The notes under the pieces are model-generated. The model saw only the letters and a program-made list of their open reading frames with translations, had not been told where the DNA came from and made no database searches. From TH-plancto1 sp043777375 (lineage in GTDB: Bacteria > Planctomycetota > Planctomycetia > Planctomycetales > Planctomycetaceae): 64,000 bases of DNA. The stretch spans positions 47,784 through 111,783 of the forward strand of contig JAYWHX010000132.1 of the NCBI GenBank assembly GCA_043777375.1, in the 5' to 3' direction. The translations under genes and the position numbers were made by a program. This document shows positions 34,213 to 42,570 of the stretch, piece by piece (position 1 is the stretch's first letter; every line of letters starts with the position of its first letter).

Positions 34213-35940
34213 GTGCCGAATCATCTCCGTGCTCCGGCCCAGCACGGTGACTTGCTTCTGTCTCCCGAGGGATCGCTGGCCGGATTGGCTCGCGCGAATG
34301 AAGTGGCACTGAGCCAGCAACTGCTCTTGGGGCGATCGCTCTCCGCTATCCGGGGAGAAGCCCGAGCCGAGGTGTCTCAGCTGGCATCTCGCTATACGAA
34401 TGAACTCATCGATCCAGAGAGGGATGGGGTGAGGGGGCCACATCTCTCGCTCAGGCCCCCTCACCCCGGCCCTCTCCCCCACGGTAGAGTCCACTCCGAA
34501 AGCCGTACCGATTGTGGTGGAGAGGGGGCAGAGAGGACGCTCGCAGTCCCGCAACACTGGATCATCGGCGGTCATCAGCCGGAGTTGTTCCACCCCGGTG
34601 TGTGGGTCAAGAATGCGGTCGTCGCCGGGCTGGCCACTCAGCTCGACGGAATCGGTCTGAACCTCGTTGTGGACAATGATGTCTGTTCAGGCTCTTCCGT
34701 GCGGATCCCGAGCCGACCAGGCTCGGAAGCGGTGACCAGCCTCGAATGGGACCAGTTGCATCGACAATCCCCGTGGGAAGAGCGAGCGGCCCCGGACCAA
34801 GAGACGTTCGCACAATTCGGGGAATCCTGCCTTGAGCGACTGCAACCATGGGGGATTGAACCACTGGCGGCTGCGCAAGACTGGACCGCTTCTCCATCGA
34901 GAGGAATTGTCGATCGACTGATCCAACTCCGCAGTCGGTTCGAGCAGTCCGCCGGGATTCGCAATCTCGAACTCAAGGTCTCTGACCTCGCGGACACGCA
35001 GTGCTTTCGACGCTTCCTGCTCGCGGCATTACGGGACGCCCCGCAGCTGAGGGAAGCCTACAACTCGTCACTCGCGGATTACCGCGCGACTAACCGCATT
35101 CACAGCCGCAGCCACCCCGTGCCGCCTCTCGATGCGACGGCGCAGGGCATTGAGGTTCCGTTCTGGGTCTGGCGGACGGGTGAGTTACGCCGAAGCCGGT
35201 TGTTCGTGGAGGTTGTGGGAGCGGAGACGCTCCGGCTGCATGATGGCATCTGCGAGGTGGGCACGATTCCGCTCCAGTCAGAGGAAGCCGCGCTGCAAGC
35301 ACTGAGCGAGCTTCGCCAACAGGGTTGGAAGATTCGCCCACGGGCTTTGACGCTGACGCTGTTCTGTCGCGTCTGGCTGGGGTCGGTCTTCGTCCACGGG
35401 ATCGGCGGGGCCAAGTACGACGAGCTGACCGATGCCCTGATGCAGCGCTGGCTGGGGCTGACTCCGCCGGCCATCATTGTAGCGACAGCAACGCTGCGAC
35501 TGTTGGAATCATTCGCGGGGCCCGACCCTCTGCCCGAGATTCGCAAACTGAAAGCTGAGTTGCGAAGGATGCAGTGGAATCCCGAGTGTTTCGTGGAGTC
35601 CGCCCCAGCAGATGCGATGTCTGCCGGACTTAAGGCTGAGAAAACTCAGCTGATTGCCGAGAAGCATGCCGGGCGAGTGAAATCGAACAGTCGGTCCCAG
35701 AGGCATCAACAGCGGATGCGTCAAGCGGAGATCCATGCCCTGATACAGACGATCAATGCTGCACTTCGACATGGGTTGAAGGAGCGAGAGAAGTTGGCCC
35801 TCGAAGAACTTCGAGCTCAGCTAGCCTCCGTCCCCTATCAGCAGTCACTGCGGAGCCGCGAGTTCGCCTCGAACCTGTTTCCGGCGGAGACGATTCAAGA
35901 ACTGTTTCGTCAGGCACAGGAGCGGGTTTCGCAGAGCTGA
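34213..35940 (+). CDS. BshC-like hypothetical protein with an in-frame repeat insertion
   Basis: 575 residues, GTG start. WIIGGHQPELFHPGVWVKNA resembles the GQQPGLFGGPLYTLYK block of BshC (bacillithiol cysteine-adding enzyme), and the C-terminus has a long coiled coil (KLKAELRRMQW, EIHALIQTINAAL) as in BshC. The resemblance is partial and other bacillithiol genes are absent here, so function is open. Residues ~68-108 (DGVRGPHLSL, PPHPGPLPHGRV) are encoded by a dispersed inverted-repeat element and look like an insertion that kept the frame. No signal peptide is seen. Confidence 0.65.
   Translation: MPNHLRAPAQHGDLLLSPEGSLAGLARANEVALSQQLLLGRSLSAIRGEARAEVSQLASRYTNELIDPERDGVRGPHLSLRPPHPGPLPHGRVHSESRTDCGGEGAERTLAVPQHWIIGGHQPELFHPGVWVKNAVVAGLATQLDGIGLNLVVDNDVCSGSSVRIPSRPGSEAVTSLEWDQLHRQSPWEERAAPDQETFAQFGESCLERLQPWGIEPLAAAQDWTASPSRGIVDRLIQLRSRFEQSAGIRNLELKVSDLADTQCFRRFLLAALRDAPQLREAYNSSLADYRATNRIHSRSHPVPPLDATAQGIEVPFWVWRTGELRRSRLFVEVVGAETLRLHDGICEVGTIPLQSEEAALQALSELRQQGWKIRPRALTLTLFCRVWLGSVFVHGIGGAKYDELTDALMQRWLGLTPPAIIVATATLRLLESFAGPDPLPEIRKLKAELRRMQWNPECFVESAPADAMSAGLKAEKTQLIAEKHAGRVKSNSRSQRHQQRMRQAEIHALIQTINAALRHGLKEREKLALEELRAQLASVPYQQSLRSREFASNLFPAETIQELFRQAQERVSQS
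34415..34536. repeat. Dispersed palindromic element inside a coding sequence
   Basis: Arms 34426-34439 (GGGGTGAGGGGGCC) and 34454-34467 are perfect 14-base reverse complements with a 14-base loop, followed by CCTCTCCCCCAC and, further on, a partly complementary GTGGTGGAGAGGGGGC. This is the GCCCTCACCCCGGCCCTCTCCC type of repeat found in many genomes. It is read in frame as GPHLSLRPPHPGPLPHG within the BshC-like protein. Confidence 0.8.
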
Positions 35941-36146
35941 TTCCGTGCGGTGCGATGGGGCGAATACGTTTCCCCGCCACCAAGCTCGTCCCCGTGGCGA
36001 GATCGATACTTTGACCACCGTCCGGGGACTTGCCAGCACTCATCAATCGAAACGCTGTTTGGCACCACGATGTAGACTGTTCTCGCGCTCGACAGTTCCG
36101 TACGCTGTGGGTTGAACTCCGGGAACTCACCTCAGAAAGACCTCTC

Positions 36147-37355
36147 ATGAAGACTGCGAACGCCCTTGTCGGGCAGTCCGGTGGACCGACCTCCGTGATC
36201 AATGCGTCCCTCTCGGGAGTGATTGACGGCTGCCTGAAGGCTGACAAGAAGATCGGTAAAGTCTTCGGCATGCGATACGGCATCGAAGGCGTCCTCAACG
36301 GGTGGCTGATCGATCTGGGAGCCGAGTCGAAGGAGGTCCTCGAAGGGCTGCGGCACACCCCGAGTAGCGCATTGGGTTCGAGCCGTTTGAAGCTGAAGGA
36401 AGAACACTTTCCGCCGATACTGGCCCAGCTGAAGAAGCTGAACATTCGGTATTACTTCATGATCGGGGGCAACGACACGATGGACACGATTCATCGAGTC
36501 GTCAGCTACGCGAACGCAAATGGATGGGAGATGACCGGAGTCGGCGTTCCGAAGACCGTCGATAATGATCTGTTCGGGACCGATCACACGCCAGGCTATC
36601 CCAGCGCGGCACGGTATGTCGCCCTCAGCGTGCAGCAGGCCGGGATTCTGGCCCGCGACATGCAGCGAGTCGACCAGTTTGTGATCTTCCAAACCGTGGG
36701 TCGCAGCGCGGGTTGGCTCCCCGCAGCAGCTGCGCTGGCCCGCACCAAGAAGGGGGACGCTCCCCACATCATCCTGATGCCCGAGCGGGCCTTCGATCGC
36801 GAGAAGTTTCTCGCCCGCGTGGAAGAGGTCCAGAAGCAGTTTGGTTTCGTGTCGATCGTGTGCGGAGAGGGAATTCGCAATGCGGATGGTTCCCCGGTCA
36901 GTGCCTCGCAAACCCGCGACAAGTTCAACAACGTCGAGTTCGGCGCGATGGGTGGGGCCAGCGTCGGCATGGTCCTGCACCGGATCATCAGCGATGCCTA
37001 CGGCTGGCGAGGAGAGTTCCAGATCACGGAATCGCTCCCCATGTGTGCAACTGACCGGCGCGTGAAACTCGATGTGGCCGAGGCCTACGGTTGCGGACGC
37101 CAGGCGGTGAAGCTGGCGACGAAAGGACACGGCGGCGTGATGGTGACGCTGGAGCGGCGAAAGGGCAGCGACTACGCCTGCGACTACGGCACAGCCCCAC
37201 TCAGCGAAGTGGCCAATCACGAACGCCCGATGCCGAACGAATACATCGACGAGAGCGGCATGGACGTGACCAAAGCGTTTCTGAAATACGCCCAGCCGCT
37301 GGTGGGGGAACTGCCAGAGTTCGTGAGTTTGAAGGGCGTGAAGGCGAAGGCTTGA
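36147..37355 (+). CDS. 6-phosphofructokinase, pyrophosphate-dependent type
   Basis: 402 residues from ATG 36147 (MKTANALVGQSGGPTSVINA). The phosphate-donor motif reads MIGGNDTMDT and the next motif is GVPKTVDNDL. In this family Asp after GGN and Lys in PKT mark pyrophosphate use, whereas ATP enzymes have GGDGS and PGT. Other family blocks: GMRYGIEGVLNGW, TVGRSAGWLPA and VCGEGIRNADG. It interconverts fructose-6-phosphate and fructose-1,6-bisphosphate reversibly in the cytoplasm. A toxin-antitoxin pair starts ~120 bases downstream, in a stretch with a hairpin and a tRNA-end-like fragment. Confidence 0.92.
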   Translation: MKTANALVGQSGGPTSVINASLSGVIDGCLKADKKIGKVFGMRYGIEGVLNGWLIDLGAESKEVLEGLRHTPSSALGSSRLKLKEEHFPPILAQLKKLNIRYYFMIGGNDTMDTIHRVVSYANANGWEMTGVGVPKTVDNDLFGTDHTPGYPSAARYVALSVQQAGILARDMQRVDQFVIFQTVGRSAGWLPAAAALARTKKGDAPHIILMPERAFDREKFLARVEEVQKQFGFVSIVCGEGIRNADGSPVSASQTRDKFNNVEFGAMGGASVGMVLHRIISDAYGWRGEFQITESLPMCATDRRVKLDVAEAYGCGRQAVKLATKGHGGVMVTLERRKGSDYACDYGTAPLSEVANHERPMPNEYIDESGMDVTKAFLKYAQPLVGELPEFVSLKGVKAKA

Positions 37356-37364
37356 AAGAAGCGA

Positions 37365-37384
37365 TGCCAGAGTGGGATTCGAAC
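37365..37384 (-). other. tRNA 3'-end-like fragment
   Basis: On the minus strand the 20 bases read like a tRNA T loop, T-stem 3' half and acceptor 3' half (GTTCGAATCCC then ACTCTGGCA). The partner halves of both stems are absent upstream, so this is not a tRNA gene. It is 10 bases after the phosphofructokinase stop and just before a toxin-antitoxin pair, the position expected of an old attachment site. Chance similarity cannot be excluded. Confidence 0.35.
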
Positions 37385-37391
37385 GTAATGG

Positions 37392-37415
37392 CCAAAGTGG
37401 GAAATGCCCACTTGG
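37392..37415. promoter_or_regulatory. Hairpin upstream of the AbrB-like antitoxin
   Basis: A stem CCAAAGTGGG with CCCACTTGG (one bulged A) and a 5-base loop lies 58 bases before the antitoxin start. It could be an operator dyad for antitoxin autoregulation or a weak terminator of the phosphofructokinase transcript; there is no T run. Confidence 0.35.
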
Positions 37416-37473
37416 CGCACAGCCCATTCGGGGCTATTGTTCGAGAGGTAGACATATTGAGGAGATCAATCTG

Positions 37474-37734
37474 ATGGAAACCAAAGTGGTTGACAGTCGC
37501 GGGCGACTGGCCTTAGGGGCTAAATTCGCCGGAAAGACAGTTATTGTTCAGGAGAGTGACGACCAAATCGTCATCTCCCCGGCGGTGGTCATTCCAGAAT
37601 ACGCCGCTTGGCTCTGGAAGAATGATGCCGCGCGTCAATCCTTGGAGTTAGGTCTTGAACAGGCTCGACAAGGGCAATTCGTGTCCAAGCCGCCAGTCAT
37701 AGACTCCGCTTGGGCCGACGTGGAATTAGATTAG
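37474..37734 (+). CDS. AbrB/MazE-like antitoxin
   Basis: 86 residues from ATG 37474 with GAGGAG upstream. The N-terminal segment TKVVDSRGRLALGAKFAGKT followed by VIVQESDDQIVISPAV is the swapped-hairpin (SpoVT/AbrB) DNA-binding pattern: D-S-R-G-R-L-x-L-G. The C-terminal part (WLWKNDAARQSLELGLEQAR) is the likely toxin-binding region. It is followed 111 bases later by a RelE-like gene, forming a probable type II pair. It probably represses its own promoter, perhaps through the dyad at 37392-37415. Confidence 0.8.
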   Translation: METKVVDSRGRLALGAKFAGKTVIVQESDDQIVISPAVVIPEYAAWLWKNDAARQSLELGLEQARQGQFVSKPPVIDSAWADVELD

Positions 37735-37845
37735 AAGAAAAATCAGAGGATGATTGTGAGCTGTGAATTTAAAAAACAGTTGCGGTCGAGTGATTTGAAA
37801 CGTTGAATCTCTTGACGCATTTCACTTTCACTTCTGGAGATACAA

Positions 37846-38193
37846 GTGGTTTTTGATTTACAATGGACAGCTGAAGCGAATGAGCAATACAAGCAGATTA
37901 TGGAGCGAGCGAATCGGCCCGAGCCGGAATTGGGGAAGGTGACGAGTAAATCATCCAAGCAACTCGGACTCGCCAAACAGGTCAACAAAGCGCTGGCTTT
38001 GCTGGCTCAAAACCCCAAGCATCCTGGGCTGAATTCGCATCAGTACCATGGAATTGCCGACCCCTTCACGCCTGGAAAATGTGTCTGGGAGGCGTATGTC
38101 CAAAATCGCACCCCGGCGGCTTATCGAATCTTTTGGTGCTATGGGCCGTGTGAGCAGCAGGTTACAATTCTAGCCATCACAGCTCACTCGTAA
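37846..38193 (+). CDS. RelE/ParE-like toxin
   Basis: 115 residues, GTG start with GGAG seven bases upstream. DLQWTAEANEQYKQIME is the N-terminal beta strand and helix of the RelE/ParE fold; KALALLAQNPKHPGLNSHQY and AYRIFWCYGP followed by VTILAITAHS form the core strands. The family likely cuts mRNA or targets gyrase, but catalytic residues cannot be assigned. The gap of 111 bases from the antitoxin is wide for such a pair, and the stretch is AT-rich, suggesting foreign origin. Confidence 0.75.
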   Translation: MVFDLQWTAEANEQYKQIMERANRPEPELGKVTSKSSKQLGLAKQVNKALALLAQNPKHPGLNSHQYHGIADPFTPGKCVWEAYVQNRTPAAYRIFWCYGPCEQQVTILAITAHS

Positions 38194-38338
38194 GCCCTTG
38201 CGGCCACTTGCGGTCATGTCGTTCACGTCAGGACGGGCAAACACACGGCTCACCAGTCGTGGGCCATATGACACATCGAGTGTCAGCAGCATGCCCCTGG
38301 CTCAACGCTTCCCGAACTGAATTCACTCCGAGGCACCC

Positions 38339-39901
38339 ATGATAGATCGTTCCGGGTTCTGCCATTCTGATTTGCCTGCAACGCGAAGGGCAGGGATATC
38401 CGTCATGGGGTGCATCGCGCTGCTGCTGGTCTGGTGGGGGGGGAAGGCCACTGCTGCGGACGACACAGTCCCCCTCGCGAAAGCTACGGTTGCGGCGGAC
38501 TCCGATGACTGGCAAATCATCATGTTGTCCGGCCAGAAGGTCGGGTATGCGCACTCCACGACGCGGATCGAGGATCGCGATGGTCAGCCAGTCATTGTGA
38601 CAGAAGTTTTCACTCGCCTGACGATCAAACGCTTCGGGGGCAAGCTGACGACGGATGTGAACCAGCGCACGGAGGAGGATGCCGAGGGGCACCTGCTGTC
38701 GTTCTATTCGCTTCAAGAGAATCCTCCGTTCAGCAAAACCGAGGGGCGAGGGACCATCAAGGGCAATACGGTCATTCTGGAGACGATCTCGTCCGGGAAG
38801 TCTTTTACCAAGGAAATCAAGCTCCCCGACGACGTGAAATCGCCGACATGGTTCGACCGATCTCTGAAAGCCTCCCCGATGAAGGTCGGGGAGACGAGGT
38901 CGTTTCGGATGTTTGAGCCTACGATGGCCAAGGTTACCGATGTGTCTGTTAAAGAGCTGGAACCGGCTGAAACAAAACTCCTGTCGGGGGAGGTGGTCCA
39001 GCTGCGTCGATCCGAGATGACCCAATCGATTCTCCCCGGCGTGACCTCAACCCTCTTCACTGATGACGCGGGTGAGATGAAGAAGATGAGCATGGGGCTG
39101 CTCGGAATGGAGACGTTTGGTTGCAGCTCGGAGGAGGCCCTGAAGGAGATCGCGGCAGCTGACATCGATCTGGGAATTGACACACTCGTCAAGGTCGGTG
39201 ATATCGAGCGGGCCTTTGAAACACGCAAGGTCACCTACCTCCTGGAAGCTGCGGGCTACGACCCCAAGACGGTCTTCATTGAGAGCGCCCAGCAGCATGT
39301 GGTTTCCCGGGAGAATGGGGCGTTCCAACTGGTGGTCTCGGCTGTCGATGCAGGGACCGCGGGAACAGAGCCTGCTCCCGAGGAGAAGTATCTTTCGTCT
39401 TCGCGATTCGTCGATCTGGAAGACCCGCTGATTGTGAAATTGGCGAATGAGATGGCGGGTGCGGAGACCGACACTGTCAAGATTGCGATCCTGGCTGAGG
39501 CGTTCATCCACAAGCACTTGAAGCTGAAGAACTTTGCGACAGCGATGGCGACGGCCTCGGAAGTGGCCGCGAGTCAGTCGGGCGATTGCAGCGAGCACGG
39601 CATCCTGTTGGCAGCTCTCTTGCGAGTGAAAAAGATCCCATCGCGGGTTGTGACGGGGCTGGTCTACGCTCCCTCGCTGAAGGCGTTTGGCGGGCACATG
39701 TGGACCGAGGCTTACTTGAACGGACGCTGGGTGCCGCTGGATGGAACGCTGGCGAAGGGGCACGGAGATGCCGTGCATCTCAAGACGGGGGAGAGTGCCT
39801 TGGAAGACAGTTCCGCACTGCCTGTCGAGAGTTTTTTGCCGCTGATCCATGTGATCGGTCGGACGAAGCTGAGTGTGGAGAAGATCGAGTACGCGAAGTA
39901 G
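38339..39901 (+). CDS. Secreted transglutaminase-like (papain-fold) protein
   Basis: 520 residues from ATG 38339; an ATG at 38405 is an alternative. The signal segment is VMGCIALLLVWWGGKATAAD. After a beta-rich N-terminal domain, the C-terminal transglutaminase core shows the catalytic Cys in SQSGDCSEHGILLAALLR, the His in AFGGHMWTEAYL and the Asp in WVPLDGTLAKG. Such proteins act as proteases or cross-linkers in the periplasm; which one applies here is unknown. It stands alone between the toxin-antitoxin pair and a small hypothetical gene. Confidence 0.88.
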   Translation: MIDRSGFCHSDLPATRRAGISVMGCIALLLVWWGGKATAADDTVPLAKATVAADSDDWQIIMLSGQKVGYAHSTTRIEDRDGQPVIVTEVFTRLTIKRFGGKLTTDVNQRTEEDAEGHLLSFYSLQENPPFSKTEGRGTIKGNTVILETISSGKSFTKEIKLPDDVKSPTWFDRSLKASPMKVGETRSFRMFEPTMAKVTDVSVKELEPAETKLLSGEVVQLRRSEMTQSILPGVTSTLFTDDAGEMKKMSMGLLGMETFGCSSEEALKEIAAADIDLGIDTLVKVGDIERAFETRKVTYLLEAAGYDPKTVFIESAQQHVVSRENGAFQLVVSAVDAGTAGTEPAPEEKYLSSSRFVDLEDPLIVKLANEMAGAETDTVKIAILAEAFIHKHLKLKNFATAMATASEVAASQSGDCSEHGILLAALLRVKKIPSRVVTGLVYAPSLKAFGGHMWTEAYLNGRWVPLDGTLAKGHGDAVHLKTGESALEDSSALPVESFLPLIHVIGRTKLSVEKIEYAK

Positions 39902-40002
39902 TGTTTCGTGCCCGCAGCTTGAGTCAAATCCAGCTGTCCGCGTATTGATTCTCCGAAAAATCTCAGTGGTGATGACGCCCACAACTGTGAACAAGCGAGC
40001 GG

Positions 40003-40410
40003 ATGGCGGCTGCCGATGACCCCGGCATGCTCAACTTTGAATCCCTCTGTTTGGAAAACCTCCAGGACTGGCACCGTCTGCTTGTGGCCTATGCCCAGGC
40101 CGAAGAAGTCGCCTCGCAGGCAGAAGCGGCATTGGGCAAGGTCGCTCCGGCACCCGCAATGATTGCCGCTCCGCTCTCCCCGCACTCTGAGGGCGAGGCT
40201 GAAGAGAGTTCCACAGGGTGGGTGTCTCGCATCGCGTCAATCGAAGGGGTCGAGGCCTCTCAAATGTCGATGCTGCATGGCCGAGTGATTGCTCTGGGGT
40301 ATTTGAAATTCAAGTTGATCGACCGCCAAGTCGGTTTGAGATATCGTTTAACGCCATCGGGGAAACAGCTCGCGAACTCTGCGCCGGAAACGGTGGAAGC
40401 CGCTGCGTGA
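40003..40410 (+). CDS. Hypothetical small protein with possible winged-helix end
   Basis: 135 residues. The N-terminal ~55 residues are helical and Ala-rich (VAYAQAEEVASQAEAALGKV). The C-terminal part (HGRVIALGYLKFKLIDRQVG then LRYRLTPSGKQLA) looks like the recognition helix and wing of a MarR-like winged helix, whose wing typically reads L-T-x-x-G-x-x-L. No family was recognised, so DNA binding is inference. Confidence 0.5.
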   Translation: MAAADDPGMLNFESLCLENLQDWHRLLVAYAQAEEVASQAEAALGKVAPAPAMIAAPLSPHSEGEAEESSTGWVSRIASIEGVEASQMSMLHGRVIALGYLKFKLIDRQVGLRYRLTPSGKQLANSAPETVEAAA

Positions 40411-40465
40411 GTGGCGGACTGAGGATCCCAGACGCAATGGCTCTCTGACTCCGCAGGACTCGATG

Positions 40466-40591
40466 TCGGCGATATCGCTCCGCGATTCGCATCGCACCGG
40501 GAAGCTGGTCTTGAACCGGGCGATCCCCCCCAGTTGCCTGAATCTCTGTCGCGGAGTGAGGGCGTCGATCCACCGGACTCGGAGAGTCCGG
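40466..40591. repeat. Dispersed 27-base motif, copy 2, and GGACTC palindrome
   Basis: 40466-40492 repeats the motif of 32841-32867 with 3 differences. Further on, 40573-40591 is a perfect palindrome CCGGACTC GGA GAGTCCGG, a kind of small repeat seen in planctomycete gaps. It lies in the 237-base gap before the RidA gene; no ORF of its own is supported. Confidence 0.6.
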
Positions 40592-40647
40592 CAACAATGG
40601 CCGACCAGACGCGGACCACGGCCCAACATCCAAACTCAGGAAATCGC

Positions 40648-41109
40648 ATGTCGATTGAATCTCAACTGGCCGCCCTGGGCCTCACTCTGCCTGAACCTGC
40701 CAAGCCGGTCGCGTCCTATGTCCCGACGGTGCGGACTGGAAATCTCGTCTATTGCAGTGGTCAGCTGCCGTTCCTCAATGGGCAGCTGCTGGCCATCGGA
40801 ACGGTGCCGACTCAGGTGGATATTCCCGCAGCACAGGCCGCCGCGCAGCAGTGCGTGCTGAATGGACTGGCCGCACTGCGAGCTGAGCTCGGCGGCGACC
40901 TCTCGCAGCTAGTCCGTGTCGTCCGGATCGGTGTGTTTGTCCAGAGCGTCGATGGGTTTAAGGACCAACCGCAGATCGGGAACGGGGCGAGTGACTTGCT
41001 GGTGCAAATCCTGGGCGAGCGCGGCCGACATGCCCGCACCTCGGTCAGTGTGAATGCCCTGCCGCTCAATTCAGCGGTCGAGATCGAGTTTCTGTTCGAG
41101 GTGGCGTAA
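40648..41109 (+). CDS. RidA/YjgF-family protein
   Basis: 153 residues from ATG 40648; in-frame starts upstream run through repeat sequence. The family blocks are GNLVYCSGQLPFLNGQLLAIG, QQCVLNGLAALRAELGGDLSQ, LVRVVRIGVFVQS and RTSVSVNALPLNSAVEIEFLFEV. The Arg in HARTSV corresponds to the carboxylate-binding Arg of imine deaminases. It likely hydrolyses reactive enamine/imine intermediates in the cytoplasm. The stop is 3 bases before the trmL start, so the two genes are probably co-transcribed. Confidence 0.92.
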   Translation: MSIESQLAALGLTLPEPAKPVASYVPTVRTGNLVYCSGQLPFLNGQLLAIGTVPTQVDIPAAQAAAQQCVLNGLAALRAELGGDLSQLVRVVRIGVFVQSVDGFKDQPQIGNGASDLLVQILGERGRHARTSVSVNALPLNSAVEIEFLFEVA

Positions 41110-41112
41110 ACC

Positions 41113-41616
41113 GTGGCCGAACTGGAGTCTCCATCCCCACCGCGACGCCGTCAAGAACCGTTGCTGAATGTGGTTTTGTACCACCCAGAAATCCCACAAA
41201 ACACCGGCAACATCGGGCGCAGTTGTGTGGCAGTGGGGGCCAAGTTGTGGATGGTTCGCCCGCTGGGTTTCCATTTGGATGACAGATATTTGAAGCGGGC
41301 GGGGATGGATTACTGGCAACATCTCGACTGGGAGGCGGTCGATGATTGGGCGACCATCGAACAGAAGCTGGGCGGGAAGAATTTCTGGTTATTCACCAAG
41401 ACCGCCACGCGCATGACGTGGGAGGCGGAATTCCAAACGGGCGATGTACTGGTGTTTGGGAGTGAGTCGAGTGGATTGCCCGAGCGAATGCGGCAATCTC
41501 ATCAGTCGCATTGTGTCAAGTTTCCCATGCATGAAGAGGTCCGCAGTTTGAATTTGGCAAGTACGGTGAATGCCGCCTTGTATGAAGCGGTACGGCAATT
41601 CGGTGGCTTGCACTGA
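41113..41616 (+). CDS. trmL: tRNA (cytidine/uridine-34 2'-O)-methyltransferase
   Basis: 167 residues, GTG start 3 bases after the RidA stop. A SPOUT-knot methyltransferase: LNVVLYHPEIPQNTGNIGRSC is motif 1, LVFGSESSGLPERM is motif 2, and VRSLNLASTVNAALYEAVRQ is motif 3 that builds the SAM-binding knot. TrmL methylates the wobble base ribose in tRNA-Leu isoacceptors. Length matches the family (~155-165). The Leu substrate is taken from known family members. Confidence 0.93.
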   Translation: MAELESPSPPRRRQEPLLNVVLYHPEIPQNTGNIGRSCVAVGAKLWMVRPLGFHLDDRYLKRAGMDYWQHLDWEAVDDWATIEQKLGGKNFWLFTKTATRMTWEAEFQTGDVLVFGSESSGLPERMRQSHQSHCVKFPMHEEVRSLNLASTVNAALYEAVRQFGGLH

Positions 41617-41911
41617 AAACGGATCGTGCCAGCTGTGCGGGTGATTGCTCGTAGCCGGATTGATCCCAGCGCGCCAAATGTACACAGGTCGACAGCCATA
41701 CGGGTTCTGTGGGGGTCTCACAATTGGTTTTGCAGCCCCAGTTTTTCGAAGCTGATCCTGATGCAGAAATTGCCGGTTGGAGTCCGAAAAGTACATTGGA
41801 GTGAAGGGCGAACTCCTTGCAGAGCCACTTGTTCAGGGCAAACTTGAACCCATCGCTGGCTGGCAGAACCACGACTTCCATGTGACACAGACCGAAAGGA
41901 CTTCCGCGCTG

Positions 41912-42511
41912 ATGCTTAAGAATTCTCTGTACGCCCGAATCGTCACTGGCGCCGCAGGACTCACCCTGCTCATGCAATCCATTCCCGTCAGCGCTGCCCC
42001 ACAAGTTGTGAAGCAAGTGTCTCTGGGAACTGATGTGGCCTTGGAAGATGGCAACCTGATTGGAAAGGTCCTGACCTCGAACGGCAAGCCGGTCGACGGA
42101 GCAGTGGTCACTCTCCATAAAGATGGCAAAGAAGTCGGTAAGACCGTCACCAAAGCGGACGGCTCCTACACCATTGGGGGCCTGACCACCGGGTCGTACA
42201 CCCTCATCACTGCTGAAGGACCCGTGGCGGTCCGTCTGTGATCGAAGGCCGCAGCTCCGGCCTCGGCGAAGACCCAGCTGACGGTTTCGCAAAATGCAGT
42301 TCGAGGAGAGGGCGAAGAATTTGGCGGCGGTTTCGGTGGTGGCGGCTTCGGCGGAGGCGGTTACGGAACCGGTTTGGGTGGTATGTCGATGGGCACCTGG
42401 GGAACCGTAGCGGGCATTGGTGCGTTGACCGTCTTGGGAGGCATCGCAATTTCGCAGAACCAAGAGATCGGGGATTTACAGGACGAGATTGATCAGTTGC
42501 AAAGTCCGTAA
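41912..42511 (+). pseudogene. Exported carboxypeptidase-regulatory-like protein, interrupted by TGA
   Basis: From ATG 41912 the frame gives a signal peptide (IVTGAAGLTLLMQSIPVSAA) and a Cna-B/carboxypeptidase-regulatory-like beta domain (GNLIGKVLTSNGKPVDGAVV, TKADGSYTIGGLTTGSYTL), then TGA at 42239-42241. The paralog at 42919-43449 has TGG (Trp) at that place. The frame continues as SKAAAPASAKTQLTVSQNAV, a Gly-rich segment (GGGFGGGGFGGGGYGTG), a hydrophobic helix (VAGIGALTVLGGIAIS) and an acidic coiled end to TAA 42509-42511. The full form would be 199 residues. A hairpin follows the distal stop, not the TGA. A truncated 109-residue secreted product remains possible. Confidence 0.8.
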
Positions 42512-42541
42512 TAAATCGATGGTCGATCAGTAGTTCCAGTA

Positions 42542-42570
42542 CTCCCGCTGATCGTCAGCATCAGCGGGAG
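42542..42570 (+). terminator. Strong hairpin after the interrupted gene
   Basis: A perfect 11-base-pair stem (CTCCCGCTGAT / ATCAGCGGGAG) with a 7-base loop sits 30 bases after the distal stop at 42511. No clear T run follows, so it may be a terminator or mRNA-stabilising end. The rest of the gap to 42918 shows no gene. Confidence 0.5.

Noticed and set aside
36132..37427. 431-codon open frame opposite the phosphofructokinase gene
   Set aside because: Antisense shadow of a clear enzyme gene.
37365..37450. A complete tRNA gene on the minus strand
   Set aside because: Only the T loop and 3' halves match; the T-stem 5' half, anticodon arm and acceptor 5' half cannot be formed.
42239..42241. TGA as selenocysteine or recoded Trp
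   Set aside because: The paralog has Trp, not Cys, at this place, no SECIS-like hairpin follows directly, and TGA is a normal stop in other genes here (for example DUF1501-region and asnB-region genes).
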